From NCBI GenBank assembly GCA_023424585.1, contig JAFADT010000927.1:1-7577 (forward strand): a DNA stretch of 7,577 nt, in the 5' to 3' direction. Under the pieces are notes generated by a model. That model had not been told where the DNA came from. It saw only the letters and a list, made by a program, of their open reading frames with translations, and made no database searches. The position numbers and the translations under genes are program-made. How positions within the stretch are numbered: the stretch's first letter is position 1; every line of letters begins with the position of its first letter. The stretch comes from Pseudomonadota bacterium (GTDB taxonomy: Bacteria > Myxococcota > Myxococcia > Myxococcales > Myxococcaceae). Below are positions 1-6,050 of the stretch, piece by piece.

Positions 1-1389
1 GTGCCGGTGTGGTCCGGGGACGGGCAGGTGGCGGCGGCGCTCCTGCGCACGCACGGGGTGGAGCCGCTGCCGGCCTCGATGCTGGACGCGCCGCGCCTGC
101 TGGCGGAGGCCGGCGCGCTGCTGGGCACGTCCGTGGACGCGGAGGCGCAGCTGGAGCCGCTGCTCAAGCTGCTGGTGCCCGCGCTGGGGGAGGGGGCCCT
201 GCTCATCCTCCGGACGCCGGGCACCCGGGGCGAAGAGGTCGTGCGCGTGGGGGCGGCCCTGCACGCGGACGCGGGGCGGCACGCGCTCCTGCGCGACCTG
301 CTCACGCGCTATCCGCCGGATCCGCCCAGGCCGGGCGGCCTGCCCCAGGTGTTCGTGCCCGGAGGCGTGTGGCGCCTGCCCATCCTGTCCGAGGAGCACG
401 TGGCCGCCATCGCGAGGGACGCGGAGCACGCGCGGCTGCTGCGCGAGCTGGGCCCGCACGGCTGCCTGAGCGTCCCGCTGGGCGTGCGGGGTGGCATGTC
501 GGGCACGCTGATGGTGCTGCGCTCCAACGTGCTGCGCGCCTTTGGCCCGGAGGAGGAGCGCCTCCTCACGGAGCTGGCCCACCGCACCGCGCTCTATCTG
601 GAGAACGCGCGGCTGTACCGCGAGGCGCGCGAGGCGGTGCGCCAGCGCGACGAGTTCCTGGGCATCGCGAGCCACGAGCTGAAGACGCCGCTCACGCCGC
701 TGAGCCTCAAGGTGCAACTGCTGCAGAAGCAGGTGGTGTCGCTCTCGCGCGAGGGCAAGGACGTGCCCACCGAGCGCGTCGCGGAGGCGCTGGACGTGGT
801 GCAGCGCCAGGTGCGCCGGCTGTCGGGCCTGGTGGACAACCTGCTGGACGTGTCGCGCATCACCGCGGGCCGGCTGCGGCTGGAGCTGGAGGAGTTGGAC
901 CTGGCGAGCGTGGCCGCGGAGATCCTCTACCGCTTCTCCGCCGCGGCGGCGCAGGCCGGCACGGAGCTGGGCCTGGAGGCGCCGGTGCCGGTGGTGGGCC
1001 GGTGGGACCGGCTGCGGCTGGAGCAGGTGGTGACGAACCTGGTGTCCAACGCGCTCAAGTACGGCGCCGGCCGCCCCGTCGTCGTGGGGGTGGAGGCGCA
1101 GGGCCCGCTGGCGCGGCTCACCGTGAAGGACCACGGCATCGGCATCGCGCCGGGCGACCTGTCGCGCATCTTCGAGCGCTTCGAGCGCGCGGTGAGTGAC
1201 CGGCACTACGGCGGCCTGGGCCTGGGGCTCTACATCACGCGCCAGATTGTGGAGGCGTTCGGCGGCACGGTGCGCGCCGTCAGCGCGCCCGGAGCGGGCG
1301 CCACGTTCATCCTGGAGATGCCCCGGGGCGACATCCCGGAGGAGTGGCTCGTCGCGCACGCGGCGCCGGGGCCCACCGAAGGCGCTTAG
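1..1389 (+). CDS. GAF-domain sensor histidine kinase (5' end uncertain or cut)
   Basis: Sensor kinase that autophosphorylates on histidine and passes the phosphate to a response regulator that is not in this window. Numbered from base 1, residues about 30-205 resemble a GAF sensory domain. They lead through a short helical linker into a HisKA dimerisation domain whose H-box reads ASHELKTPL, with the phospho-acceptor at His225. The HATPase_c domain follows: N-box around Asn350 (NLVSNALKYG), G1 box DHGIGI with Asp377, F-box IFERFERA, and G2 box GGLGLGLY at 404-411. The gene ends in TAG, 22 bases from the convergent Gre-like gene. I see no transmembrane segment, so this part looks cytoplasmic. 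Base 1 is a GTG, but it could equally be an internal valine, because the frame is open to the window edge and such kinases often carry more sensory domains upstream. The kinase call is firm; the true start and the signal sensed are unknown. Confidence 0.93.
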   Translation: MPVWSGDGQVAAALLRTHGVEPLPASMLDAPRLLAEAGALLGTSVDAEAQLEPLLKLLVPALGEGALLILRTPGTRGEEVVRVGAALHADAGRHALLRDLLTRYPPDPPRPGGLPQVFVPGGVWRLPILSEEHVAAIARDAEHARLLRELGPHGCLSVPLGVRGGMSGTLMVLRSNVLRAFGPEEERLLTELAHRTALYLENARLYREAREAVRQRDEFLGIASHELKTPLTPLSLKVQLLQKQVVSLSREGKDVPTERVAEALDVVQRQVRRLSGLVDNLLDVSRITAGRLRLELEELDLASVAAEILYRFSAAAAQAGTELGLEAPVPVVGRWDRLRLEQVVTNLVSNALKYGAGRPVVVGVEAQGPLARLTVKDHGIGIAPGDLSRIFERFERAVSDRHYGGLGLGLYITRQIVEAFGGTVRAVSAPGAGATFILEMPRGDIPEEWLVAHAAPGPTEGA

Positions 1390-1411
1390 GTCCGAGCAGG
1401 CCCGAGGCGGC

Positions 1412-1927
1412 TCAGGCCACTTCCAGCACGGTCCACTCGCGCACCTCCCCCGCGAGCGTCACCTCCACGGTGTCGCCGGCCCTCTTGCCCAGGAGGGCGC
1501 GGCCCACGGGCGAGTTGGGCGTGATGACGGAGAGGAAGCCGTCGCCGCCGGGGCCGGTGAGCTCGGTGCCCGCGCCGGCGGGGAGCACGAAGAAGGTGCG
1601 CTCGGCGAAGCCCTCCTCGTCCTCGGTGCTGACGTCCACCAGGGCGCCCAGGCCCACGGGCCCCTGGCGCGGGAAGCGGGGCAGCTCCTTCTGGCCAAAG
1701 GCGGTGAGCGCCTGAAGCTCCTCCTGGAGGCGGCGGGCGCGCTGGGCCTGCCCCGTGGCGAGGCTGCCGTACTCGATGGCTGCGCGGCCGTCCTCCTTCT
1801 TCTCGGACTCGGTGGCGAGGCTGCGGGCGGCCTCGCGGGCGTCGGCCTCCGCGCGATGGGCCAGTCGGTCGCTCTGCTGGAGCCGCTCGGCCAGTTGGTG
1901 GAGCAGGGTGAGCTTGTCGAGTCGCAT
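1412..1927 (-). CDS. GreA/GreB-family transcription elongation factor-like protein
   Basis: A 171-residue protein with the two-part Gre layout. Residues 1-80 are a charged, heptad-like N-terminal coiled coil. Residues about 90-171 form a C-terminal FKBP-like domain carrying the family hallmark SPVGRALLGKRAGDTVEV. Gre factors bind RNA polymerase, put the coiled-coil tip into the secondary channel and stimulate cleavage of backtracked RNA. The usual GreA tip (the D-L-S-E-N-A-E-Y region) is absent. The equivalent stretch is ATESEKKEDGRAAIEYGSL, rich in acidic residues (Glu40, Glu42, Glu45, Asp46). This resembles the Gre-like paralogues in many proteobacteria rather than true GreA, so cleavage activity is uncertain. 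ATG at 1925-1927 starts the coiled coil directly. The frame stays open far upstream, but that part is low-complexity and antisense to the neighbours. The Shine-Dalgarno upstream is weak (GAG). It is transcribed convergently with the kinase and divergently from the rhodanese gene. Confidence 0.88.
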   Translation of the reverse strand: MRLDKLTLLHQLAERLQQSDRLAHRAEADAREAARSLATESEKKEDGRAAIEYGSLATGQAQRARRLQEELQALTAFGQKELPRFPRQGPVGLGALVDVSTEDEEGFAERTFFVLPAGAGTELTGPGGDGFLSVITPNSPVGRALLGKRAGDTVEVTLAGEVREWTVLEVA

Positions 1928-2004
1928 GGGTCTCGGTACAGGACTGTAGCGCCCGGTGTCGCGCCCTCCAGTTTTCAGTCCGAGGGGCCCCGGGCTGGGG
2001 TTGA
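1928..2004. promoter_or_regulatory. Divergent intergenic region between gre-like and rhodanese genes
   Basis: These 77 bases must hold the 5' control signals of both flanking divergent genes. The only clear structure is a 6-bp inverted repeat, GGACTG at 1941-1946 and CAGTCC at 1976-1981, around a 29-base spacer. The short AT-richer stretch GTTTTCAG abuts the right arm. I find no convincing -35/-10 pair on either strand. A shared operator is possible, but a 6-bp repeat in GC-rich DNA can arise by chance. Confidence 0.35.
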
Positions 2005-2295
2005 ATGGAGGCCATGACGCCTCAGGAACGCTCGCAGAAGGCCCATGAACTCGTCGCCCGGGGCGCGGTGCTGCTGGACGTGCGCACCCCGGAGGAGTTC
2101 CAGCAGGGGCACCCGGAAGCCGCCCGCAACATCCCCGTGCAGGTGCTGGCCCAGCGCCTCTCCGAGGTCGGCCCGGCGGGCACGCCCGTGGTGGTGTACT
2201 GCGCCGCGGGCGGCCGCAGCGCGGTGGCCGCGGAGCTCCTGCGCAAGGGCGGCTTCCCGGACGTGTTCGACCTGGGCTCCGTGAAGAACTGGTGA
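2005..2295 (+). CDS. Single-domain rhodanese-like sulfurtransferase
   Basis: A 96-residue protein consisting of one rhodanese module, similar in size to GlpE/PspE proteins. The N-terminal CH2A-like signature VLLDVRTPEEFQQGH is at 22-36. The strand VVVYC leads into the active-site loop Cys66-Ala-Ala-Gly-Gly-Arg-Ser, which has the usual C-x-x-G-x-R form. The cysteine would carry a persulfide and pass sulfur to an acceptor such as cyanide or a thiol; the physiological acceptor cannot be read from sequence. There is no signal peptide, so a cytoplasmic location is likely. Two ATGs compete: 2005 (preceded by GGGG, 4 bases away) and 2014, which gives MTPQERS. The second has GGAGG only 2 bases upstream, which is too close. 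Both begin before the domain, so the choice does not affect function. The transporter gene follows 64 bases downstream, separated by a GC hairpin. Confidence 0.92.
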   Translation: MEAMTPQERSQKAHELVARGAVLLDVRTPEEFQQGHPEAARNIPVQVLAQRLSEVGPAGTPVVVYCAAGGRSAVAAELLRKGGFPDVFDLGSVKNW

Positions 2296-2307
2296 GCCCG
2301 CGCCCGG

Positions 2308-2327
2308 GGCCCGCGTGACAGCGGGCC
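2308..2327 (+). terminator. GC-rich hairpin after the rhodanese gene
   Basis: A perfect 7-bp inverted repeat, GGCCCGC at 2308-2314 and GCGGGCC at 2321-2327 with a 6-base loop, lies 12 bases after the rhodanese stop. No T run follows, so it is not a classical intrinsic terminator. In high-GC genomes such a hairpin may still pause polymerase or stabilise the 3' end. It could partly separate rhodanese from transporter expression. Confidence 0.4.
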
Positions 2328-2359
2328 GGGTCCTGGGTCAGCGTGCGCGCCCAGGCATC

Positions 2360-3247
2360 ATGCAGACCCGCACCGCTGGCTTCCTCCTCGTCGCCCTGTC
2401 CGGCGCCTCCTTTGGCGCGCTGGGCCTGTTCGCGCGCCTCGCCTACGCGGCGGGCACGGACATGCCCACGCTCCTGTTCCTGCGCTTCACGCTGGCCGGG
2501 CTGGTGCTCGCGGGCGTGATGGTCGCGAAGGGCGGCACCTGGCCCCGGGGCCGCGTCCTGGGCGGCCTGGTGCTGCTGGGCGCGCTGGGCTACTTCACCG
2601 AGGGCAGCGCCTACTTCATCGCGCTCCAGCACGCGTCCGCCGGGCTGGTGGCGCTCCTGCTCTACCTCTTCCCCGCGCTGGTGGCGGTCATCCAGGTGGC
2701 CCTGGGCCGCGAGCACCTGAGCCGCCCCCGCTGGCTCGCGGTGGGACTGGCTCTGTGCGGCACGGCGCTCACGGTGGACCCCGGCCCGGACGCGGAGCCG
2801 CTGGGCATTGGCCTGGGCGTGCTGTCGGCGGTCATCTACGCGCTCTACGTCCTGTCCAGCGCGCGGGTGGTGGGGCCGGCGGGGCCGCTCGCGGCGAGCA
2901 CCGTCGTCCCGCTGTCCGCGGGGCTCGCCTTCGGGGCGCTGATGCTGGTGAAGGGCCCGTCCTTCCCCCAGACGCTGGGAGGTTGGGGCGCGGTGGCGGG
3001 CCTGACGCTGCTGTCCACGGTGGTGGCCATGCTCACGTTCTTCGCGGGCCTCAGGCGCATCGGCCCGGTGAACACGTCGCTGCTCTCCACGCTGGAGCCG
3101 GTGATGGCGGTGGTGCTGGGCGCCATCTTCCTCGGCGAGCGCCTGTCGCTCCGGCAGGGCCTGGGCGGCCTGCTCATCCTGGTGGCGGTGGTGGTGCTGG
3201 CCCGGAGCGACCCCGGCCGCCCGGAGGCCGGGGTGGCCGGGGCCTGA
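2360..3247 (+). CDS. EamA/DMT-superfamily transporter
   Basis: A 295-residue, strongly hydrophobic protein of the drug/metabolite transporter superfamily, with two tandem EamA repeats (about 8-138 and 148-282) and about ten predicted transmembrane helices. The second repeat carries the family mark LEPVMAVVLGAIFLGE at 245-260. The first has the matching LYLFPALVAVIQVALGRE. It opens with TAGFLLVALSGASFGALGLFARLAY, split here only by helix boundaries, which is typical of bacterial DMT proteins. These proteins sit in the inner membrane and move small metabolites, often exporting amino acids; the substrate cannot be inferred. ATG 2360 is chosen because hydrophobic helix 1 begins directly after it. 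An in-frame GTG at 2315 would add 15 polar residues and lies in the loop of the preceding hairpin. Neither start has a strong Shine-Dalgarno. The gene ends 13 bases from the convergent hydrolase gene. Confidence 0.92.
   Translation: MQTRTAGFLLVALSGASFGALGLFARLAYAAGTDMPTLLFLRFTLAGLVLAGVMVAKGGTWPRGRVLGGLVLLGALGYFTEGSAYFIALQHASAGLVALLLYLFPALVAVIQVALGREHLSRPRWLAVGLALCGTALTVDPGPDAEPLGIGLGVLSAVIYALYVLSSARVVGPAGPLAASTVVPLSAGLAFGALMLVKGPSFPQTLGGWGAVAGLTLLSTVVAMLTFFAGLRRIGPVNTSLLSTLEPVMAVVLGAIFLGERLSLRQGLGGLLILVAVVVLARSDPGRPEAGVAGA
3210..3234 (+). terminator. Strong hairpin overlapping the 3' end of the transporter gene
   Basis: A perfect 9-bp inverted repeat, ACCCCGGCC at 3210-3218 and GGCCGGGGT at 3226-3234 with a 7-base loop, ends 10 bases before the transporter's TGA and close to the convergent junction. 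There is no T tract. Its position fits a T-less terminator or a roadblock between converging transcripts, but it is also coding sequence (for RPEAG and flanks), so the repeat may simply reflect GC-rich codons. Confidence 0.35.
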
Positions 3248-3260
3248 GGCGCGCGAGCGA

Positions 3261-4181
3261 CTACAGGGACTCGAGGAACGAGTGCACGTCGCGCATGAAG
3301 CGCTGCGGGCGCTCGGCGTGCGGCGCGTGGCCGGTCTCCGGGTAGAGCAGGTACCTGGCGCCGCGGATGGCGCGGGCCAGGGCGCGCTGCGCGTCCACGG
3401 AGAAGAAGCCGTCGTGGTCCCCGCCGATGATCAGCGTGGGCACGCGGACGCGGCCCAGGCGCGCGGAGTGGTCCTCCGCGATGAGCCCGTCCAGCGCGTC
3501 CTGCCACACGCGCGCGGGCAGCCTGGCGCTCTCCGACACGAGGGTGCCCAGGTAGGACTCCGGCACGGGCGCGTAGAAGGTGCTGGCCTGGAACTCGTGG
3601 ATGAACGTGGGGTCCACGGGGTCGGTCAGCGTGTCGACGACCTCCTCGAGGCCCAGGGCCACGTCGTTGCCGGCCACGGTGGGCGCGGAGCCCACGAGCA
3701 CCAGCCCCTCCACGCGGCTGGGGAAGTCCAGCGCCACCTGCTGCGCGATGAAGCTGCCCATCGAGTGGCCCACCAGCACGGCGCGCGGGATGCGCTTCGC
3801 GTCCAGGAAGGCCACCACGTCCTTCGCGAACGCCTGCTGCGTGTAGCAGCACGCCGGGCGGGAGGAGCCCCCATGGCCGCGCTGGTCCAGCGCGTACACG
3901 TGGTACTGGCGCGAGAAGCGAGGCAGGTCCAGGTCCCAGGAGTGGTGCGAGTCCGTATAGCCGTGCAGCAGGACGACGACGGGCCCGTCCTGGCGGCCCT
4001 GCTCGACGTAGCGGAGCGTGACGCCGGTGGGCAGCCGCACGGAGCCCTCACGGGAATGGCGGCTGGAGTCCTCCATCGCGGCCGGGGCGGTCGCGAGGTC
4101 GGGCGCGGCCTCCGGCGCGACATCGGGTCCACAGCCGGCGAACAGCAGCACTGCGACGAGGGGACGAAGGGCTCGCGACAT
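3261..4181 (-). CDS. Alpha/beta hydrolase, predicted lipoprotein
   Basis: A 306-residue alpha/beta-hydrolase-fold enzyme. The N-terminus is a lipoprotein signal, basic MSRALR then hydrophobic LVAVLLFAG, with lipobox LFAGC and lipidated Cys17. A flexible Ala/Pro/Asp-rich linker runs to about residue 45. In the catalytic domain the oxyanion-hole HG is at 73-74 (LLHGYTDSHHSW), DQRGHG at 99-104, and the nucleophile elbow GHSMG puts Ser140 as nucleophile. The acid is probably Asp255 (GGDHDG; Asp257 is an alternative) and the base His285 (ETGHAPHAERP), so the triad looks intact. Glycine follows the lipid-bearing cysteine, so the E. coli +2 rule would not retain it in the inner membrane. The neighbouring cysteines Cys111-Cys112 are unusual. 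The substrate (ester, lactone, epoxide or other) is undetermined. ATG 4181 has GAGG 9 bases upstream and begins the signal peptide. The gap of 159 bases from the methyltransferase suggests its own promoter. Confidence 0.92.
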   Translation of the reverse strand: MSRALRPLVAVLLFAGCGPDVAPEAAPDLATAPAAMEDSSRHSREGSVRLPTGVTLRYVEQGRQDGPVVVLLHGYTDSHHSWDLDLPRFSRQYHVYALDQRGHGGSSRPACCYTQQAFAKDVVAFLDAKRIPRAVLVGHSMGSFIAQQVALDFPSRVEGLVLVGSAPTVAGNDVALGLEEVVDTLTDPVDPTFIHEFQASTFYAPVPESYLGTLVSESARLPARVWQDALDGLIAEDHSARLGRVRVPTLIIGGDHDGFFSVDAQRALARAIRGARYLLYPETGHAPHAERPQRFMRDVHSFLESL

Positions 4182-4205
4182 GCGTCAGGGCCTCACGGGA
4201 TGGGA

Positions 4206-4227
4206 CGCGGCGGGGAGGTCCGCCGCG
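4206..4227 (-). promoter_or_regulatory. Hairpin in the hydrolase 5' leader
   Basis: A perfect 7-bp inverted repeat (CGCGGCG at 4206-4212, CGCCGCG at 4221-4227, 8-base loop) lies 24 bases upstream of the hydrolase start, just outside its GAGG Shine-Dalgarno at 4191-4194. If transcribed it would fold in the mRNA leader. The rest of the gap 4182-4340 holds a GGTG-N4-CACC repeat at 4268-4279 and copies of the GTCAGGG-type word. I found no clear terminator for the methyltransferase transcript. Confidence 0.3.
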
Positions 4228-4340
4228 ACGAGGAACGCCATCCTAGAGAGACCCCTGACATCCTGTAGGTGAATCCACCCTGAAAGGTCGTGACAGACCC
4301 TCGGGACGTGCCTGACCCGCCCCCCTCCGGGGCCCGGTCC

Positions 4341-4913
4341 TCAGGGCCGCCGTGCGAAGATGAACTCACCCACGCCGCCCAGGCGCTGCTCGCGCTTGAG
4401 GATGTGGAAGCCCGCGCGCTCCACCAGGCGGAAGGTGTCCCGGTTGAGGCGGCAGCCGCCGGACAGCCGCCGCCACGCGGGCGTCAGCAGGTCCTGCGCG
4501 GTGGCCACGGTCCGGTTGGGGGCCCGCACGTGCTCCAGCAGGCGCAGCTCCCCGCCCGGCCGCAGGACGCGCATCACTTCGGACAGCGCCGTGGCCGGCG
4601 CGTCCACGCAGCAGAACACCAGGCTGGACACCACGGCGTCGAACGAGCCGTCCGTGAACGGCAGCGCCTGCGCGTCCGCCTGGAGCAGCGCCACGCCGCT
4701 GCGCCGCGCCCGGGCCCGCACCAGCGCCTCCAGGTCCACGTCCACCGCCGTCACCGACGAGACCGTGTCCGGATAGCCGGGCAGCGCCAGGCCCGTGCCC
4801 GCGCCCACCTCCAGCACCTTGCCGGAGAGCCCCTCCACCAGCTGCCGCCGGGCGGCGTTCAACCCCGCCCAGCCCAGCGGCGCCATCAGTGCGTCGTACG
4901 CCAGTGCCCTCAC
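4341..4913 (-). CDS. Class I SAM-dependent methyltransferase (UbiE/METTL7-like)
   Basis: A 190-residue Rossmann-fold methyltransferase. Motif I is VLEVGAGTG at 33-41 (SAM binding). The acidic end of strand 2 is AVDVD (Asp58/Asp60), and QAD with Asp80 probably contacts the adenine. Then come FDAVVSSLVFCCVDAP (from 91) and the post-motif VLRPGGELRLLEHV at 116-129. The C-terminal part, with SGGCRLNRDT at 151-160 and ERAGF after it, resembles the METTL7-type branch of Methyltransf_11 proteins, whose known members act on lipid-associated or thiol substrates. The substrate here is unknown. GTG at 4911-4913 is preferred over the in-frame TTG at 4917-4919: the strong Shine-Dalgarno GAGGAGGT (4921-4928) lies 7 bases before GTG but only 1 base before TTG. 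The gene is 31 bases downstream of the Lgt-like gene, so they probably form an operon. There is no signal peptide or membrane helix. Confidence 0.91.
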   Translation of the reverse strand: MRALAYDALMAPLGWAGLNAARRQLVEGLSGKVLEVGAGTGLALPGYPDTVSSVTAVDVDLEALVRARARRSGVALLQADAQALPFTDGSFDAVVSSLVFCCVDAPATALSEVMRVLRPGGELRLLEHVRAPNRTVATAQDLLTPAWRRLSGGCRLNRDTFRLVERAGFHILKREQRLGGVGEFIFARRP

Positions 4914-4920
4914 GCGCAAG

Positions 4921-4928
4921 ACCTCCTC
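4921..4928 (-). promoter_or_regulatory. Strong Shine-Dalgarno deciding the methyltransferase start
   Basis: On the minus strand the sequence reads GAGGAGGT, close to a full anti-16S complement. It lies in the 31-base gap after the Lgt-like stop. The 7-base spacing favours GTG (4913) and makes TTG (4919) implausible. Confidence 0.7.
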
Positions 4929-4944
4929 GAGCCAGACGTGGACG

Positions 4945-5748
4945 CTACCGCGCCGTCTCCACCCGGCCCTGCGGCGCGGGCGGCTTCTGGGAGGACGCGC
5001 TCGGCGCCTGCTTGCGCAGGAGGCCCCACAGCCCGTACGCCACCAGCAGCAGGCTGCCGTACTGCGCCGGCGTCATGCCGAAGTAGCGCGCGTCCACGTA
5101 GGACAGGTCCGTGGCCCGCAGGAAGTCCAGCCCGAAGCGGCACGCCGCGTACAGGATCGCCAGCAGCGGCAACAGCCGCCCCTTCAGCCTCGGCATGTCC
5201 CGCACCGCGTACAGCAGGCCGGTGAGCGCGAAGAGCACGATGGCGTCGTAGAAGCCCAGGTCGTGCCGGTTGCCGTTGGGGAACTGCACCGCCAGGAAGA
5301 AGTCCGTCAGCCGCCCCGGGTGGTCGTGCACCGCGAAGCACCCCAGCCGGGCCACCGCCCAGCCCGGCGCCACGCCCAGCGCGAAGCTGTCCGCGTAGTC
5401 CCCGAAGCGCAGCTTCTTCATCCGGAAGAACACCACCGCCGCCAGGATGCCGCCCAGCAGGCCTCCGAAGGACGACAGGCCGTCCCAGAAGCGCAGAATC
5501 TGGAACGGGCTCTTGGACAGCTCCTCCGGGTGGTAGAAGAACAGGTGCACCCAGTGGCCGAAGAGCATGCCGGCCGCCACCCCCCACATCGCGAAGTCCG
5601 CCAGCGGGTTCGGGTCCAGGCCCTCGCGCTCCGCCTGCTTCGTCAGCAGGCGGGCGGCCAGCAGGATGCCCGCCGCCACGAAGACGTTGAAGGGGTTCAG
5701 CTCCACGGGCCCCAGCTTGAACGAGGGGGCGTGCCAGTAGGGAATCAA
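4945..5748 (-). CDS. Divergent prolipoprotein diacylglyceryl transferase (Lgt) family protein
   Basis: A 267-residue polytopic membrane protein with about seven hydrophobic segments and the Lgt layout. Canonical Lgt transfers diacylglycerol from phosphatidylglycerol to the lipobox cysteine of prolipoproteins. Matches include the start IPYWHAPSFKLGPVELNPF, RFWDGLSSFGGLLGG at 86-100 (E. coli WDGGMSFHGGLIG), VARLGCFAVHDHPGR at 132-146 (E. coli GRLGNFINGELWGR), RHDLGFYD at 161-168 (RHPSQLYE) and CRFGLDFLR at 203-211 (FRIIVEFFR). The arginines matching Arg143 and Arg239 are kept. The conserved His of SFHGG appears as Phe94 or is lost in a one-residue gap, Asn146 is Cys137, and two acidic positions change from Glu to Asp. 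The C-terminus is a short Ser/Pro/Gln tail. TTG at 5748 is chosen: GGAG (5754-5757) lies 5 bases upstream and the protein then begins like other family members. The frame extends to ATG 5835, but those 29 residues are not Lgt-like. It may be a paralogue with altered substrate or activity. Confidence 0.85.
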   Translation of the reverse strand: MIPYWHAPSFKLGPVELNPFNVFVAAGILLAARLLTKQAEREGLDPNPLADFAMWGVAAGMLFGHWVHLFFYHPEELSKSPFQILRFWDGLSSFGGLLGGILAAVVFFRMKKLRFGDYADSFALGVAPGWAVARLGCFAVHDHPGRLTDFFLAVQFPNGNRHDLGFYDAIVLFALTGLLYAVRDMPRLKGRLLPLLAILYAACRFGLDFLRATDLSYVDARYFGMTPAQYGSLLLVAYGLWGLLRKQAPSASSQKPPAPQGRVETAR

Positions 5749-5753
5749 GGGGG

Positions 5754-5757
5754 CTCC
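5754..5757 (-). promoter_or_regulatory. Shine-Dalgarno supporting a TTG start for the Lgt-like gene
   Basis: The minus strand reads GGAG, then five C residues, then TTG at 5746-5748. The spacing is acceptable and the following residues, IPYWHAP, match the expected N-terminus of the family. Confidence 0.6.
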
Positions 5758-5893
5758 AGGAAGGCCAGGATCCGCGCGGACGACTTCCGGGCGGATGGAA
5801 CGCGAACAATCGGCGCATCCCGGGCTTCCCTCCACCTCTTTTTCACCCTCCCGCCCGCCGGGCGCGCAAGCCCCACCCGGACGCCCTCTCGCG

Positions 5894-5922
5894 CCCCCGC
5901 CCCTCCTGCCTGCCCCTTCCCC
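5894..5922 (-). promoter_or_regulatory. G-quadruplex-type G-run cluster upstream of the lgt-like gene
   Basis: On the minus strand, the sense strand for the Lgt-like gene, four runs of at least four G occur in 29 bases: GGGG, AA, GGGG, a 9-base loop, GGGG, C, GGGGG. This satisfies the usual four-tract quadruplex pattern. It lies about 145-175 bases upstream of the TTG start. Function is unproven, and such runs are not rare in DNA this GC-rich. Confidence 0.4.
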
Positions 5923-6028
5923 ACATCCGGTGGCGGACAGTGCCCGTGTGCGCCGCGCGCCACTGGCCTCACCCTCAGGAGGGAATCCGTTGTGTTTCAG
6001 GAGGTTCGGGGAAGCCGAGCGAGGACCG

Positions 6029-6050
6029 AGACACCAGACAAGGGGTGTCT
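6029..6050 (+). repeat. Inverted repeat 1 of the subtilase leader
   Basis: A perfect 7-bp inverted repeat, AGACACC at 6029-6035 and GGTGTCT at 6044-6050 with an 8-base loop. It abuts the next hairpin directly. It could be an RNA stem or a protein-binding operator. Confidence 0.55.

Noticed and set aside
9..1199. 396-codon plus-strand frame inside the kinase gene
   Set aside because: It is an alternate frame of the histidine kinase, made almost wholly of Gly, Ala, Arg and Pro, with no motifs.
1363..1385. Terminator between the kinase and the Gre-like gene
   Set aside because: Only a 5-bp stem (GCGCC/GGCGC) with a 13-base loop and no T run is present. A second 4-bp GAGC/GCTC repeat at the junction is equally weak.
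2315..2359. GTG 2315 as the transporter start
   Set aside because: It lies in the loop of a GC hairpin, lacks a Shine-Dalgarno and adds 15 polar residues before the first helix of a membrane protein.
1928..2716. Long open frame continuing upstream of the Gre-like gene on the minus strand
   Set aside because: It is antisense to the rhodanese and the transporter, its translation is low-complexity Arg/Ala/Gly/Pro, and Gre homology starts at the ATG at 1927. It is open only because stop codons are rare at this GC content.
5749..5835. N-terminal extension of the Lgt-like protein to ATG 5835
   Set aside because: The 29 extra residues are not family-like or hydrophobic, while TTG 5748 has a ribosome site and gives the expected N-terminus.
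5931..5945. Sigma-54-type promoter at TGGC near the subtilase leader
   Set aside because: The required GG-N10-GC spacing is not met; only eight bases separate the two elements.
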